In this document: piece by piece, positions 1 through 7,994 of the stretch
Numbering within the stretch: position 1 is the first letter of the stretch
Layout of the letters: the number at the start of each line of letters is the position of its first letter
Source: 40-80 sp040394775
GTDB taxonomy: Bacteria > Bacteroidota > Bacteroidia > Flavobacteriales_D > Crocinitomicaceae
Length of the DNA stretch: 36,434 nucleotides
Reading direction: 5' to 3'
Assembly: GCA_040394775.1 (NCBI GenBank)
Contig: JBEBRN010000026.1
Location: forward strand, 1 to 36,434
Translations under genes and position numbers: made by a program
Notes under the pieces: model-generated
Told to the model about the DNA's origin: nothing
What the model saw: the letters and a program-made list of their open reading frames with translations, nothing else
Databases searched by the model: none

Positions 1-176
1 AAAAAAGCAGTGTCCGTTAATAAAACGATGGACTGAACAAAGCTTGAAAACATCAAAGGAACAGCTACACGTAAGATGGTCGAATATTTTAATTCAAGCA
101 TTTATAGGGAAATAAAAGCGCAAAGTTACTTGTTTTTTAAAGATAGAATTTAATTAATTCCCAAATTTCAAAGCAC
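1..176. other. Left edge, no assignable gene
   Basis: No convincing gene is visible here. Plus frame 2 is open from position 2 to a TAA at 113-115 (37 codons), and could be the tail of a gene cut off by the window edge. An open stretch of that length is not rare in AT-rich DNA, and I recognise no family, so it is not called as a CDS. The rest, up to the glyA terminator, is AT-rich spacer. Confidence 0.4.
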
Positions 177-208
177 AAAAAAAATGGAGAGCTATTAACT
201 CTCCATTT
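177..208 (-). terminator. Rho-independent terminator of glyA
   Basis: A perfect 8-bp stem (184-191 with 199-206, extendable by two A/T pairs) encloses a 7-nt loop. Read on the minus strand it is followed directly by a run of T (177-183). It lies just past the glyA stop codon in the direction of transcription. Confidence 0.85.
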
Positions 209-226
209 AGTTGGTCAATAAGTATA

Positions 227-1501
227 TTACATCTGAAAGAGAGGAAAGCTATTCATCATTTCATTTACTTCTTTTTTTACTTTCTGAATTGTTTCTTCGT
301 TGTGAATATCACTTAATACTAAGTCAATCCATTTTACAATCTGAACGACATGTGTTTCCTTTAAACCACGAGTCGTTATTGCTGGGGTTCCAACTCTAAT
401 TCCTGAAGTAACAAAAGGAGATTCAGTATCGAAAGGAACCATGTTTTTATTAATAGTAATGTCTGCCTTCACTAACGTGTTTTCAGCATCTTTTCCATTG
501 ACTCCTTTGCCTCTTAAGTCGATAAGCATACAATGATTTTCGGTACCACCAGAAACAATTTTATAACCTAATTTCACAAACTCTTCTGCCATTACTGCGG
601 CATTTTTTTGAACTTGTTTCATGTAAACTTTATATTCGTCTGATAAGGCCTCACCAAAAGCAACTGCCTTTGCTGCAATAACGTGCTCCAAAGGTCCACC
701 TTGAATGCCGGGGAAAACAGCGGCATCTAAAAGCGCTGCCATTGATTTTGGATTTCCGTTGTTCCATTTTAAACCAAATGGATTATCAAAATTATGACGC
801 ATCATGATAACACCACCTCTTGGACCTCTTAATGTTTTGTGAGTGGTAGTAGTGACAATATGGCAATAATCAAAAGGGTCGTTTAATAATCCTGTGGCAA
901 TTAATCCAGCTGGGTGAGAAATATCGGCTAACACTAACGCGCCTACTTCATCTGCTACTTGTCGAATACGTTTATAATCCCAGTCTCTAGAGTAAGCAGA
1001 AGCACCACATATAATTAATTTTGGTTTTTCTTTACGCGCAATTTCCTCTAATGCTTCATAATCTACTAAACCAGTATCTTCTTTAACACCATAGAAAAAA
1101 TTTTGATACAATTTTCCAGAGAAATTAACAGGAGAACCGTGTGTTAGATGTCCTCCATGAGAAAGATTAAGTCCAAGTATTGCATCTCCAGGTTGAAGGC
1201 ATGCTATGAAGACAGCCATGTTTGCTTGTGCTCCAGAATGTGGTTGAACATTGGCCCAAGTAGCACCAAACAGTTTACATAAACGGTCGATAGCCAGCTG
1301 TTCTGTCTTATCGACGATTTCGCAACCACCGTAATATCTTTTACCCGGAAGTCCCTCTGCATATTTATTGGTTAAGACGGAACCCATAGCACTCATAACA
1401 TCATTACTTACGAAATTCTCTGAGGCTATTAACTCAACACCATGTTGTTGTCTTTGTTTTTCTTTTTCTATTAAATCGAATACTTCCCTATCTTTTTTCA
1501 T
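227..1501 (-). CDS. glyA: Serine hydroxymethyltransferase
   Basis: This PLP enzyme converts serine and tetrahydrofolate to glycine and 5,10-methylene-tetrahydrofolate, the main one-carbon source in the cytoplasm. The 424-aa protein has the usual length. The PLP-binding Lys lies in TTTTHKTLRGPRGG (Lys222). The N-terminal substrate region (ELIASENF, NKYAEGLPGKRYYGG) and ADISHPAGL are also intact. The ATG at 1501 gives the normal SHMT N-terminus. It is transcribed alone and closed by the hairpin at 177-208. A TACATTTA on the minus strand (1552-1545) is a possible -7 element, but its -33 partner is poorly spaced. Function is near certain. Confidence 0.97.
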   Translation of the reverse strand: MKKDREVFDLIEKEKQRQQHGVELIASENFVSNDVMSAMGSVLTNKYAEGLPGKRYYGGCEIVDKTEQLAIDRLCKLFGATWANVQPHSGAQANMAVFIACLQPGDAILGLNLSHGGHLTHGSPVNFSGKLYQNFFYGVKEDTGLVDYEALEEIARKEKPKLIICGASAYSRDWDYKRIRQVADEVGALVLADISHPAGLIATGLLNDPFDYCHIVTTTTHKTLRGPRGGVIMMRHNFDNPFGLKWNNGNPKSMAALLDAAVFPGIQGGPLEHVIAAKAVAFGEALSDEYKVYMKQVQKNAAVMAEEFVKLGYKIVSGGTENHCMLIDLRGKGVNGKDAENTLVKADITINKNMVPFDTESPFVTSGIRVGTPAITTRGLKETHVVQIVKWIDLVLSDIHNEETIQKVKKEVNEMMNSFPLFQM

Positions 1502-1842
1502 TGCTATATTTTAAATTGTTTCTATCATTTATGTCCATTATTGATAAATGTAAACTTAGTCTTTATTAACGAATTTCAAAGCTGAAAAAAGGTAATTTAT
1601 TAAAAAATGCATAGTGGGAATCAAAAAAGACACCCATTTCTGAGTGTCTCTTTCTTGAACCTGTAGATGTTAATAATTTATCTGTCTATATATACTCTCT
1701 TAATCAACAAAAGTTACACATAGGTACATTTTATTTGATTTTAGTATCCTTTTGTTGACTTCAAACGTATTAGTAATAGAAGAAAAATTAAATTTGGCTT
1801 TAAATTTGATTTGAATAAACATAACTTACAAAAACGAAGGTC
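1502..1842. other. Intergenic region between glyA and a small basic ORF
   Basis: This 341-base stretch holds no gene that I can see. It carries the minus-strand hairpin with a T tract at 1622-1649 and two TAAATTTG matches to the Bacteroidota -7 box on the plus strand (1789-1796 and 1801-1808). Neither has a TTG at the usual distance upstream. The upstream untranslated region of glyA must lie in its left part. Confidence 0.5.
1622..1649 (-). terminator. Hairpin with T tract upstream of glyA
   Basis: The stem AGACAC (1628-1633) pairs with GTGTCT (1644-1649) around a 10-nt loop. On the minus strand it is followed by six T residues. It looks like an intrinsic terminator, but the nearest upstream minus-strand gene (marR) ends 360 bases away. 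It could end read-through from marR or act in the glyA leader. Confidence 0.5.
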
Positions 1843-1998
1843 ATGAATACTACAATTAAAATAAAGAGTTTAAATACTAAGAAGGTCGTTAAGAAGAAAA
1901 AGAAGTTCGATGATGCTCTTTTGAAATTAGGGTTGAGTGAAAAAGAAAATTCAACTAAAGATAAAAACTCAAAAAAGAAAGAGGTAAAATCAGTTTAA
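1843..1998 (+). CDS. Small basic protein, 51 aa, unknown
   Basis: An ATG (1843) to TAA (1996-1998) frame of 51 codons. The product is rich in Lys (a KKVVKKKKKF stretch at residues 14-23), followed by a short hydrophobic helix-like part (DDALLKLGLSEKE) and a charged tail. There is no signal peptide or membrane segment. The purine-rich GAAGG lies 3 nt before the ATG. It converges on marR with a 10-nt gap. I recognise no family. A small nucleic-acid-binding protein is possible from charge alone, and a chance ORF cannot be excluded. Confidence 0.45.
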   Translation: MNTTIKIKSLNTKKVVKKKKKFDDALLKLGLSEKENSTKDKNSKKKEVKSV

Positions 1999-2008
1999 AC
2001 GTGATTTT

Positions 2009-2455
2009 TTAACTCCGCATTTTGTCTAATAAAGCATTTAATTCTTTTGCTTCTTGATCACTTAAGTTGTAGGCTTGGAAAAAATCATTAAACGTTAAAT
2101 CAATTTTAGCTAACAATTCTAATCCTTCTTTTGATATTTTAGCAAAGACGACACGTTTGTCATTTTTGCATTTCTCACGGTGAATTAATTCTTTCTCCAT
2201 TAATTTATCCATCAGTCGCGTGGTATTAGGCGACTTTTCGATCATCCTTTCTTTGATAGTGGTGACACTAATGAAATCTTTTGCACCTCTTAAAATTCGT
2301 AGAATATTAAATTGAGCCATCGATAAATTATATTGTATCATATAGTTATGATGTATATTAGAAAGCCAATTACTTGTGTGTTTAAGATTTATAATTGCTT
2401 TTTGCTGTTCTGATTTGAACGTATAGTCAAATTCTTCCTCAATTGATTTTATCAT
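2009..2455 (-). CDS. MarR-family transcriptional regulator
   Basis: A 148-aa winged helix-turn-helix regulator of the MarR type. A dimerisation helix lies around residues 18-42. The HTH follows, with LSMAQFNILRILR (44-56) and recognition helix SPNTTRLMDKLMEKELI (75-91). The wing is CKNDKRVVFAKISKEG (96-111), and a C-terminal dimer helix starts near 125. The NDKR...KISKEG wing is typical of the family. The ligand and targets are unknown. It diverges from the bTHX gene with 130 bases between starts, so autoregulation in that gap is plausible but not shown. A good minus-strand promoter lies at 2474-2504. Confidence 0.88.
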   Translation of the reverse strand: MIKSIEEEFDYTFKSEQQKAIINLKHTSNWLSNIHHNYMIQYNLSMAQFNILRILRGAKDFISVTTIKERMIEKSPNTTRLMDKLMEKELIHREKCKNDKRVVFAKISKEGLELLAKIDLTFNDFFQAYNLSDQEAKELNALLDKMRS

Positions 2456-2473
2456 ATACCATGGTAATAATTG

Positions 2474-2504
2474 TAAAAATAGCTATTTTATCAGGACATT
2501 ACAA
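2474..2504 (-). promoter_or_regulatory. Promoter of marR
   Basis: On the minus strand TTG (2504-2502), a 20-nt spacer and TATTTTTA (2481-2474) fit the Bacteroidota housekeeping promoter (TTG, about 19-20 nt, TAnnTTTG) with one mismatch. It lies 18 nt before the marR ATG. Confidence 0.5.
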
Positions 2505-2523
2505 TAACTTCTTGCTAAAATAC

Positions 2524-2553
2524 TTGTTAAATTCGTTGGAAATGCTAAATTTG
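2524..2553 (+). promoter_or_regulatory. Promoter of the bTHX gene
   Basis: TTG (2524-2526), a 19-nt spacer and TAAATTTG (2546-2553) match the Bacteroidota -33/-7 consensus exactly. Transcription would start near 2560, giving a leader of about 26 nt before the ATG at 2586. Confidence 0.7.
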
Positions 2554-2585
2554 TGAAATTGACAAATAATATAATTTAATGTAAC

Positions 2586-2975
2586 ATGGGAAAAGGAGAT
2601 AAAAAAACTAAAAAAGGTAAGCGTATATTAGGTTCACATGGTAAAACTAGACTTAGTAAATCTAATCTTAAGGATATAGAAAAATCTTTGTCTGTTGTTA
2701 AAGCAAAACCCGCTAAGGAAGTTAAAGTAAAAGCAGATACCAAAAAAGAAACTTCTCCAAAACCAACTGTTGCTAAGAAAACGGAAACTGTTGCAAAACC
2801 AAAAGTTGTAAAAACTCCAGCTGCAAAGGCACCTGCTGTAAAGAAAGCGGAAGCTGCACCGAAAGCACCGGCTGTAAAGAAAACGGCAACTGCGGCAAAA
2901 GCTAAAGCACCAGCAAAAGCAAAGGAAACAAAAACAACCACTAAAAAAGCAGCACCAAAGAAAGACGCTGAATAA
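2586..2975 (+). CDS. bTHX-like ribosomal protein with long Lys/Ala/Pro-rich tail
   Basis: The first ~27 residues (MGKGDKKTKKGKRILGSHGK) match the bTHX small-subunit ribosomal protein as found in Bacteroidota, a short basic peptide that stabilises the 30S head. The protein then continues to 129 aa, far beyond a typical bTHX. The tail is almost only Lys, Ala, Pro, Thr and Val with repeated motifs (KAPAVKK twice, AKAKAPAKAKE), like histone H1 and other AlaLysPro-rich nucleic-acid-binding tails. There is no signal peptide. A strong promoter precedes it and it stands alone. The role of the tail (rRNA or DNA binding) is inference. The frame in the other strand is a composition artefact. Confidence 0.85.
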   Translation: MGKGDKKTKKGKRILGSHGKTRLSKSNLKDIEKSLSVVKAKPAKEVKVKADTKKETSPKPTVAKKTETVAKPKVVKTPAAKAPAVKKAEAAPKAPAVKKTATAAKAKAPAKAKETKTTTKKAAPKKDAE

Positions 2976-3047
2976 TAGTGTGATTTTATAATGTATTGTA
3001 GAGCGAATTGATTTTATTTTTCGCTCTTAGGTATTCTTTTGTTTTGA

Positions 3048-4019
3048 TTAGTCAATTTGATTCATGATATTTATTAATGTCATGGATTTGTTTTCTGTTT
3101 CTTCCCATTCGTTTTCAACTTCTGAATCTTTTGTAAATCCACCACCCAAATAGAGATAAGAAGCTTGTTTTTGTATTTGGGCACACCTTAGATTAACATA
3201 CAAACTGCTGTTTTGTTCCGTATAAAAGCCAATTAATCCAGCATATAAACTTCTTTCATGTTCTTCATGTTCAGCAATAAGTTCAATACTCTCCATCTTT
3301 GGTAGGCCACTTACTGCCGGCGTAGGATGTAGAAAAAGTGCTAGTTCTAAAGAACCCAAGTCCGTTTCAGCATAAATATCCGTTTTAAGATGAATAACTG
3401 AACCAGCCACATAATCGTATGGTCCTACAGATTTTAGATTGTCTACCTTTATGTTTTTAAGTGAGTTCTCAATGAATTTGGTCACGTATTCTTGCTCTAA
3501 TACCTCTTTTTGAGACCATGGAATAGAAGCATCTTTTTTAGTACCTGCCAATGACATAGTGTATAATTCTCTTCCCATTTTTTCTACGACAAATTCAGGA
3601 GAAGCACCAATCCAAGTACCCAGTTTTTCAGAGCTCAGTAAATAAACAAACGTGTCAGGATAGTGTTCACATAAAGCGTCAAATAATTGATACACTTTTG
3701 TACTGTCAAAATTTACTTTTTTTACTCTTGAGAAAATAGCTTTTAGAAAATTCTTTTGTTGTAGTTCATGTAAAAAACCAGAAGCTCTATAAATATACTC
3801 TTCTTTAGAATACACCACAGGTTCGTTATCGGAGAAATGGAGTGCGTAGTCTTTCGTTTCATCATAATTTTCTGTTGCAGCAAAACGATACAGCTTATCA
3901 GTAGAAAAATCGGTGATTAAGAAACCAGAACGTGATGGTTTGTCGCTAAAGTTGATCAATTTGCCGGCATAAGAAACTACGGCACTCTGAGGATAGCGCA
4001 CTTTTAGAATGTCAATCAT
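3048..4019 (-). CDS. menF: Isochorismate synthase (chorismate-binding enzyme)
   Basis: This is a chorismate-utilising enzyme that converts chorismate to isochorismate, the entry to menaquinone (MenF) or catechol siderophores (EntC). Seen in order are KAIFSR, the GASPEF motif, the SLAGTKK motif, LHPTPAVSGLPK with the conserved His, ERSLYAGLIGFY and the C-terminal GGGFTKDSEVENEWEET. The frame is open up to an ATG at 4055 (335 aa), but I choose the ATG at 4019, 323 aa: it overlaps the stop of the upstream thioesterase as ATGA, and the 12 residues before it look like out-of-frame sequence. The pairing with a hotdog thioesterase favours menaquinone. Anthranilate or salicylate synthase activity is less likely. 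Confidence 0.9.
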   Translation of the reverse strand: MIDILKVRYPQSAVVSYAGKLINFSDKPSRSGFLITDFSTDKLYRFAATENYDETKDYALHFSDNEPVVYSKEEYIYRASGFLHELQQKNFLKAIFSRVKKVNFDSTKVYQLFDALCEHYPDTFVYLLSSEKLGTWIGASPEFVVEKMGRELYTMSLAGTKKDASIPWSQKEVLEQEYVTKFIENSLKNIKVDNLKSVGPYDYVAGSVIHLKTDIYAETDLGSLELALFLHPTPAVSGLPKMESIELIAEHEEHERSLYAGLIGFYTEQNSSLYVNLRCAQIQKQASYLYLGGGFTKDSEVENEWEETENKSMTLINIMNQID

Positions 4020-4435
4020 TTTTGAATAATCATTACAGTTAGACGACCAGTACAAATTAATTTTTTAGTAGCAGCATCAAAAATGTCTACTTTCCAAACA
4101 TGTGTTTTTTTACCACAATGAATGATTTCTGCAATAGCTCGTACCATTCCAGTCTTTATTGAACTGATATGGTTTGCATTAACTTCCAAGCCAACACATG
4201 CTTCTTTTTGTAAGTCGATTAATAAGGCAGAACCAAGTGAACCAACACTTTCAATTAAGGCAACGCTCGCTCCTCCGTGTAATAATCCCATTGGTTGGTG
4301 ATTTTTAGGACTTACAGGCATGGTCATCTCTACTTTGTTATCGTAGATAGCGACGCATTGAATGTCTAACGTTTCCATTAACGTATTGCTGCTCAGTTGA
4401 TTTACTTTTTCTAAATCTGTTGTAATCCAATTCAT
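4016..4435 (-). CDS. menI: Hotdog-fold thioesterase, probable DHNA-CoA thioesterase
   Basis: A 139-aa PaaI-type hotdog thioesterase. The motif LLHGGASVALIESVGS carries the HGG (53-55) and the catalytic Glu (Glu62). The rest follows the family pattern (VGLEVNANHISS, GKKTHVWKVDIFD). Such enzymes hydrolyse aromatic acyl-CoA. Next to an isochorismate synthase the likely substrate is 1,4-dihydroxy-2-naphthoyl-CoA of the menaquinone pathway. Its TGA overlaps the next gene's ATG by 4 nt, so translation is probably coupled. The substrate is inferred from context; the fold is clear. Confidence 0.83.
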   Translation of the reverse strand: MNWITTDLEKVNQLSSNTLMETLDIQCVAIYDNKVEMTMPVSPKNHQPMGLLHGGASVALIESVGSLGSALLIDLQKEACVGLEVNANHISSIKTGMVRAIAEIIHCGKKTHVWKVDIFDAATKKLICTGRLTVMIIQK

Positions 4436-4609
4436 GTTTTAAAATTACACCTTTTTTAGGAATCAACGTGTTTCGGTTCGTTTCTTAAGTGTTTTTTAGC
4501 GGTTCTTTCATGTATTTCTATTTTAAAACAGCTTTCGACGCATTTTTAATAGGTAAATAAAACTATCTTCGATTGTTTCCATTATTTTTGCTTACTAAAC
4601 TAATATGTT

Positions 4610-5755
4610 GTGAATAAAAAAACAATCATTGCACTAATTGGTGCTCGCCCTCAGATTATTAAACATTCCGCGATTGAACGAGCGGTAAGGAATTATTTTA
4701 CAGACAAAGTTAATTTAGTGACCATTCATTCAGGACAGCACTATTCACCAGAAATGTCGGATGTCTTTTTTGAAGAAATGGGAATTGCCAAACCAGATTT
4801 AAATTTGAATGTCGGAAGTCTTTCACATGCTAAACAAACTGGGGCAATGATGGAGAAGCTAGATGATTATTTAGATCAACATCCATGTGATGCCTTTTTA
4901 GTTTATGGAGATACAAATTCTACATTAGCAGGAGCTTTGGTTGCCTCTAAAAGACATATACCATTGATACATATCGAAGCAGGATTGAGAAGTTTTGATA
5001 AATCAATGCCAGAGGAAATAAATCGTATTATGACCGACCATGTTAGTTCTTTATTGTTTTGTCCTACGAAAACAGCGATAACCAACTTGACTAGTGAGAA
5101 TATTATTCATCATAACGATGCGACGATGAATAATCCTGCTGTTTTTGAGTGTGGAGATATAATGTATGACAATTCACTTCATTTTGCTACTATTGCAGGT
5201 CAACAATCTACAATATTACAGGAGAATTCATTGCAACCTAATGCCTATATTCTTTCGACTATTCATCGGGATAGTAACACTGATAATAAGCAACATCTCA
5301 CAGCCATTTTTAATGCCTTACTTGAAATAATTCAAACGCATAATACGATGGTTGTGCTGCCTTTACATCCACGGACTAAAAAGATGATGGGGCAATTATT
5401 AGAATCCACATTGTTGGATAAGATTCAGCAAGAAAAACGATTACATATCATAGAACCAGTTGGATTTATCGAAATGATCGCCTTAGAAAAAAATGCACAA
5501 TTAATAATTACAGATAGTGGTGGAGTTCAGAAAGAAGCATATTTCTTTCAAAAACCTGCTGTTATCCTTCGACCCCATACAGAATGGGTAGAAATTGTAG
5601 AGAACGGTTGTGCTGTTCTCGCTAGTGCAGAGCATTCCAAAATTGTTGCAGGTGTAAATCATTTTTTAAATAAGACAGATTTAACGTTCCCAACCATTTT
5701 TGGAAATGGTAAAGCATCAGAATTTATTCTTTCGAAAATAGTAGAATTATGCTAG
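4610..5755 (+). CDS. wecB: UDP-N-acetylglucosamine 2-epimerase (non-hydrolysing)
   Basis: This enzyme interconverts UDP-GlcNAc and UDP-ManNAc, a precursor of ManNAc-containing surface polysaccharides. The 381-aa, GT-B-fold protein has LIGARPQIIK at the N-terminus, GDTNSTLAGALVA, HIEAGLRSFD, MPEEINR, the HRDSN region, PLHPRTKK and the UDP-binding end DSGGVQKEAY with ILRPHTEWVE. The start is a GTG at 4610; the ATG five bases earlier is in another frame and stops at once. A TATTTTTG (4583-4590) is a possible -7 box. It overlaps the next gene by 7 nt. The ARPQ rather than TRPE variant is, from memory, common in Bacteroidota homologues. Confidence 0.93.
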   Translation: MNKKTIIALIGARPQIIKHSAIERAVRNYFTDKVNLVTIHSGQHYSPEMSDVFFEEMGIAKPDLNLNVGSLSHAKQTGAMMEKLDDYLDQHPCDAFLVYGDTNSTLAGALVASKRHIPLIHIEAGLRSFDKSMPEEINRIMTDHVSSLLFCPTKTAITNLTSENIIHHNDATMNNPAVFECGDIMYDNSLHFATIAGQQSTILQENSLQPNAYILSTIHRDSNTDNKQHLTAIFNALLEIIQTHNTMVVLPLHPRTKKMMGQLLESTLLDKIQQEKRLHIIEPVGFIEMIALEKNAQLIITDSGGVQKEAYFFQKPAVILRPHTEWVEIVENGCAVLASAEHSKIVAGVNHFLNKTDLTFPTIFGNGKASEFILSKIVELC

Positions 5756-7038
5756 AAATAGCTGTAGATAAGTTAACACAACGTATTCAATATGTTTTTG
5801 ATCGTATTCGAGACTTTCGTGGTGTTGATTTTAATCTAATTGCTATGGATGCTATTATAGGTAAAAAGGATATCTATATATACTCACAAACAAATAATGA
5901 TGAAAGTAAAGGTTTTAAATCATCCGAATTACTTTACGAGCAGTCAATAACAAAGCTTGCTATTTCTAAGACGCTTTTTGGACAGCAAGAATGCCTTGCT
6001 TTTGACGGAATTGTTGACCCTTTAGCGAGTATCTTTTATCATTTGACACGGATGGAGGAGTACTGTTGCTTTGCACCTGATGTTCACGGTCGTTTTCAAG
6101 CGAAGGATAGTTTTTTGGTAAATTATGGATGGGAAAAACAATTAATGGTAGAAAGATGGATAGATGCTTTTTTGGAGGATTACCAGCGGAAAATGAATCG
6201 AACACTCGAAATTAAATATTCTCCATTATCACTGACACTAACATTTGATATCGACAATACTTTTGCTTTCAAATGGAAACCATTTACACGGATTTTAGGT
6301 TCCTATTTTAAAGATTTTTTCCGCTTGGACTTTAAAAGAATGGCTACAAAATCGGCTACCTTACTTCGGTTTCGAAAAGATCCATATAATACCTATGACA
6401 AAATAATAAGCTATCATAAAAAAGGGATAAATGTCCACCTTTTTTGGTTAGTTGGAGATTTCGATAAATACGATAGAAATGTTTCAAATACTTCCGTTAA
6501 ACACCGTCGTTTTATCAATGAAATAGGAGATGAGCTCGCAATTGGACTACATCCAAGTTACGCTTCCAACGAATCATTTGATAAGTTACAAAAAGAAAAA
6601 AATGATCTGGAAGTGATATTAAATCATTCTGTTGAAACATCGAGACAACATTTTTTAAGATTAAGACTACCAGAAACGTATCAACGGAATCAAGAAGTTG
6701 GATTGACCGCTGATTTCACCTTAGGCTTTGGTGATATTATTGGATTTAGAGCAGGTACGATACAGAAATTCCCTTTCTTTGATCTGGAAAAAAATCAAGA
6801 ACAAGACTATTGGATTCATCCATTTTCATATATGGACGGAACACTTAGAGATTATCTAAAATTATCTGCTGAACAAAGTAAAAAAGTAATTGAAGCACTC
6901 ATTGTTGAAGCCCATAAATATGGTGGAAATTTCATTGCAATTTGGCATAATGAAAGTATCAGTGAATGGCATAATTGGAAAGACTGGAGTAAATTAATAG
7001 ATTATACAATTCAAAAAATAGATGAAGTTAACCATTGA
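5749..7038 (+). CDS. Polysaccharide deacetylase-like protein with DUF7033 region
   Basis: A 429-aa protein in two parts. The N-terminal part (to about 150) has the DUF7033 pattern: DPLASIFYHLTRMEEY, DVHGRFQAKDSF, then a Trp/Arg-rich helix. The C-terminal part resembles a NodB/CE4 carbohydrate deacetylase: LTFDIDN (163-169) in the place of the usual TFDDG, LFWLVGDFDKYDRN, IGLHPSY (the His-containing metal motif), LRLRLPETY, GFRAGT and WHNES near the end. It has no signal peptide, so it would act in the cytoplasm or on a membrane-bound precursor. It overlaps wecB by 7 nt and the GSCFA gene by 17 nt, so the three act together. The substrate is unknown. Confidence 0.82.
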   Translation: MLEIAVDKLTQRIQYVFDRIRDFRGVDFNLIAMDAIIGKKDIYIYSQTNNDESKGFKSSELLYEQSITKLAISKTLFGQQECLAFDGIVDPLASIFYHLTRMEEYCCFAPDVHGRFQAKDSFLVNYGWEKQLMVERWIDAFLEDYQRKMNRTLEIKYSPLSLTLTFDIDNTFAFKWKPFTRILGSYFKDFFRLDFKRMATKSATLLRFRKDPYNTYDKIISYHKKGINVHLFWLVGDFDKYDRNVSNTSVKHRRFINEIGDELAIGLHPSYASNESFDKLQKEKNDLEVILNHSVETSRQHFLRLRLPETYQRNQEVGLTADFTLGFGDIIGFRAGTIQKFPFFDLEKNQEQDYWIHPFSYMDGTLRDYLKLSAEQSKKVIEALIVEAHKYGGNFIAIWHNESISEWHNWKDWSKLIDYTIQKIDEVNH

Positions 7039-7954
7039 TTTTCAGATACCCACTTCTAATTGGAAAGTGGAACCACAAGATGAGATAATTAGTTTGGGAA
7101 GTTGTTTTTCAGACGAAATTGGACAACGATTGAAGCAAGATGGATTTACGGTAGAAACGAATCCGTTTGGTGTCATTTTTCATCCCATTCCATTAGCTGC
7201 ACTACTTCACAAAAGTATCCATGTTAAGACCGATACACGAATCATTAGGCGAGATGACGTCTCTTTTTCGTGGGATGCATCGGGTACTTTTTTCGCCTAC
7301 GACACCGACACACTTTTAAAACAGTTTAATACCACTATTTTAATGCTTCACGCGAAGCTTAAGTTAGCAAAAGTGCTAATTGTCACATTTGGAACTGCTT
7401 TTGGCTATCGCCATAAAGATTTCAATGAAATTGTTGCTAATTGTCACAAGCAATCGGGTGATAATTTTGAGAAAGAGTTGTCAGAAGTAGATGAAATGAA
7501 AAGAATATGGAGTGATTTAATTCCTCATCTTAAAAAGTTCAATCCTTCACTAAAGATTATTTTCACGGTAAGTCCAGTAAAGCATTTGAATGACGGAGTA
7601 GTGGAGAATTTACGTAGTAAATCGCGCTTAATAGAATTGGTACATCAATTAGAGGGTGATTATTTTCCGAGTTATGAAATTGTTCAAGAAGAATTGAGAG
7701 ATTATCGTTTTTATAAAATAGATGGTGCTCATCCGAATGAATTGGCCATTAATGAAGTATATGAACGATTCATGGAAACTTATTTCTCTGAGTATTCAAA
7801 AACATTTCAGCAAGATGTGTCAAAACACAACACAATGAAAAATCACCGATTGATTTATACAAAAAGTGAACAATCCGCAATATTTCAAAAGAAAATAGAA
7901 GTAGCTTATCAAGAATTGATCACCAAATATTCATTTTTAACCAAGAAAAAGTAA
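7022..7954 (+). CDS. GSCFA domain-containing protein
   Basis: A 310-aa member of the GSCFA family, an SGNH-hydrolase-like group frequent in Bacteroidota. The signature is ISLGSCFSDEIGQRL (23-37), Ser in place of the final Ala of GSCFA. Further family traits are ETNPFGVIFHPIP, LIVTFGTAFGY, FTVSPVKHLNDG, YFPSYEIVQEELRDYRFY and DGAHPNELA, with an Asp-x-x-His triad end (DGAH). There is no signal peptide. An esterase or acyltransferase acting on a glycan is likely from the fold, but is not proven for the family. It is the last gene of the wecB operon, overlapping the deacetylase gene by 17 nt. Confidence 0.87.
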   Translation: MKLTIDFQIPTSNWKVEPQDEIISLGSCFSDEIGQRLKQDGFTVETNPFGVIFHPIPLAALLHKSIHVKTDTRIIRRDDVSFSWDASGTFFAYDTDTLLKQFNTTILMLHAKLKLAKVLIVTFGTAFGYRHKDFNEIVANCHKQSGDNFEKELSEVDEMKRIWSDLIPHLKKFNPSLKIIFTVSPVKHLNDGVVENLRSKSRLIELVHQLEGDYFPSYEIVQEELRDYRFYKIDGAHPNELAINEVYERFMETYFSEYSKTFQQDVSKHNTMKNHRLIYTKSEQSAIFQKKIEVAYQELITKYSFLTKKK

Positions 7955-7994
7955 TTAACATCATTAATTGGATAAAAACATAAACTGATACTCT

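Noticed and set aside
1..115. Open plus frame at the left edge as partial CDS
   Set aside because: 37 open codons without a recognisable motif are not enough to call a truncated gene in AT-rich DNA.
2576..2941. 121-aa Ala/Phe-rich ORF opposite the bTHX gene
   Set aside because: It is the reverse complement of the Lys/Ala codon repeats; the plus-strand product has a clear bTHX start and a promoter.
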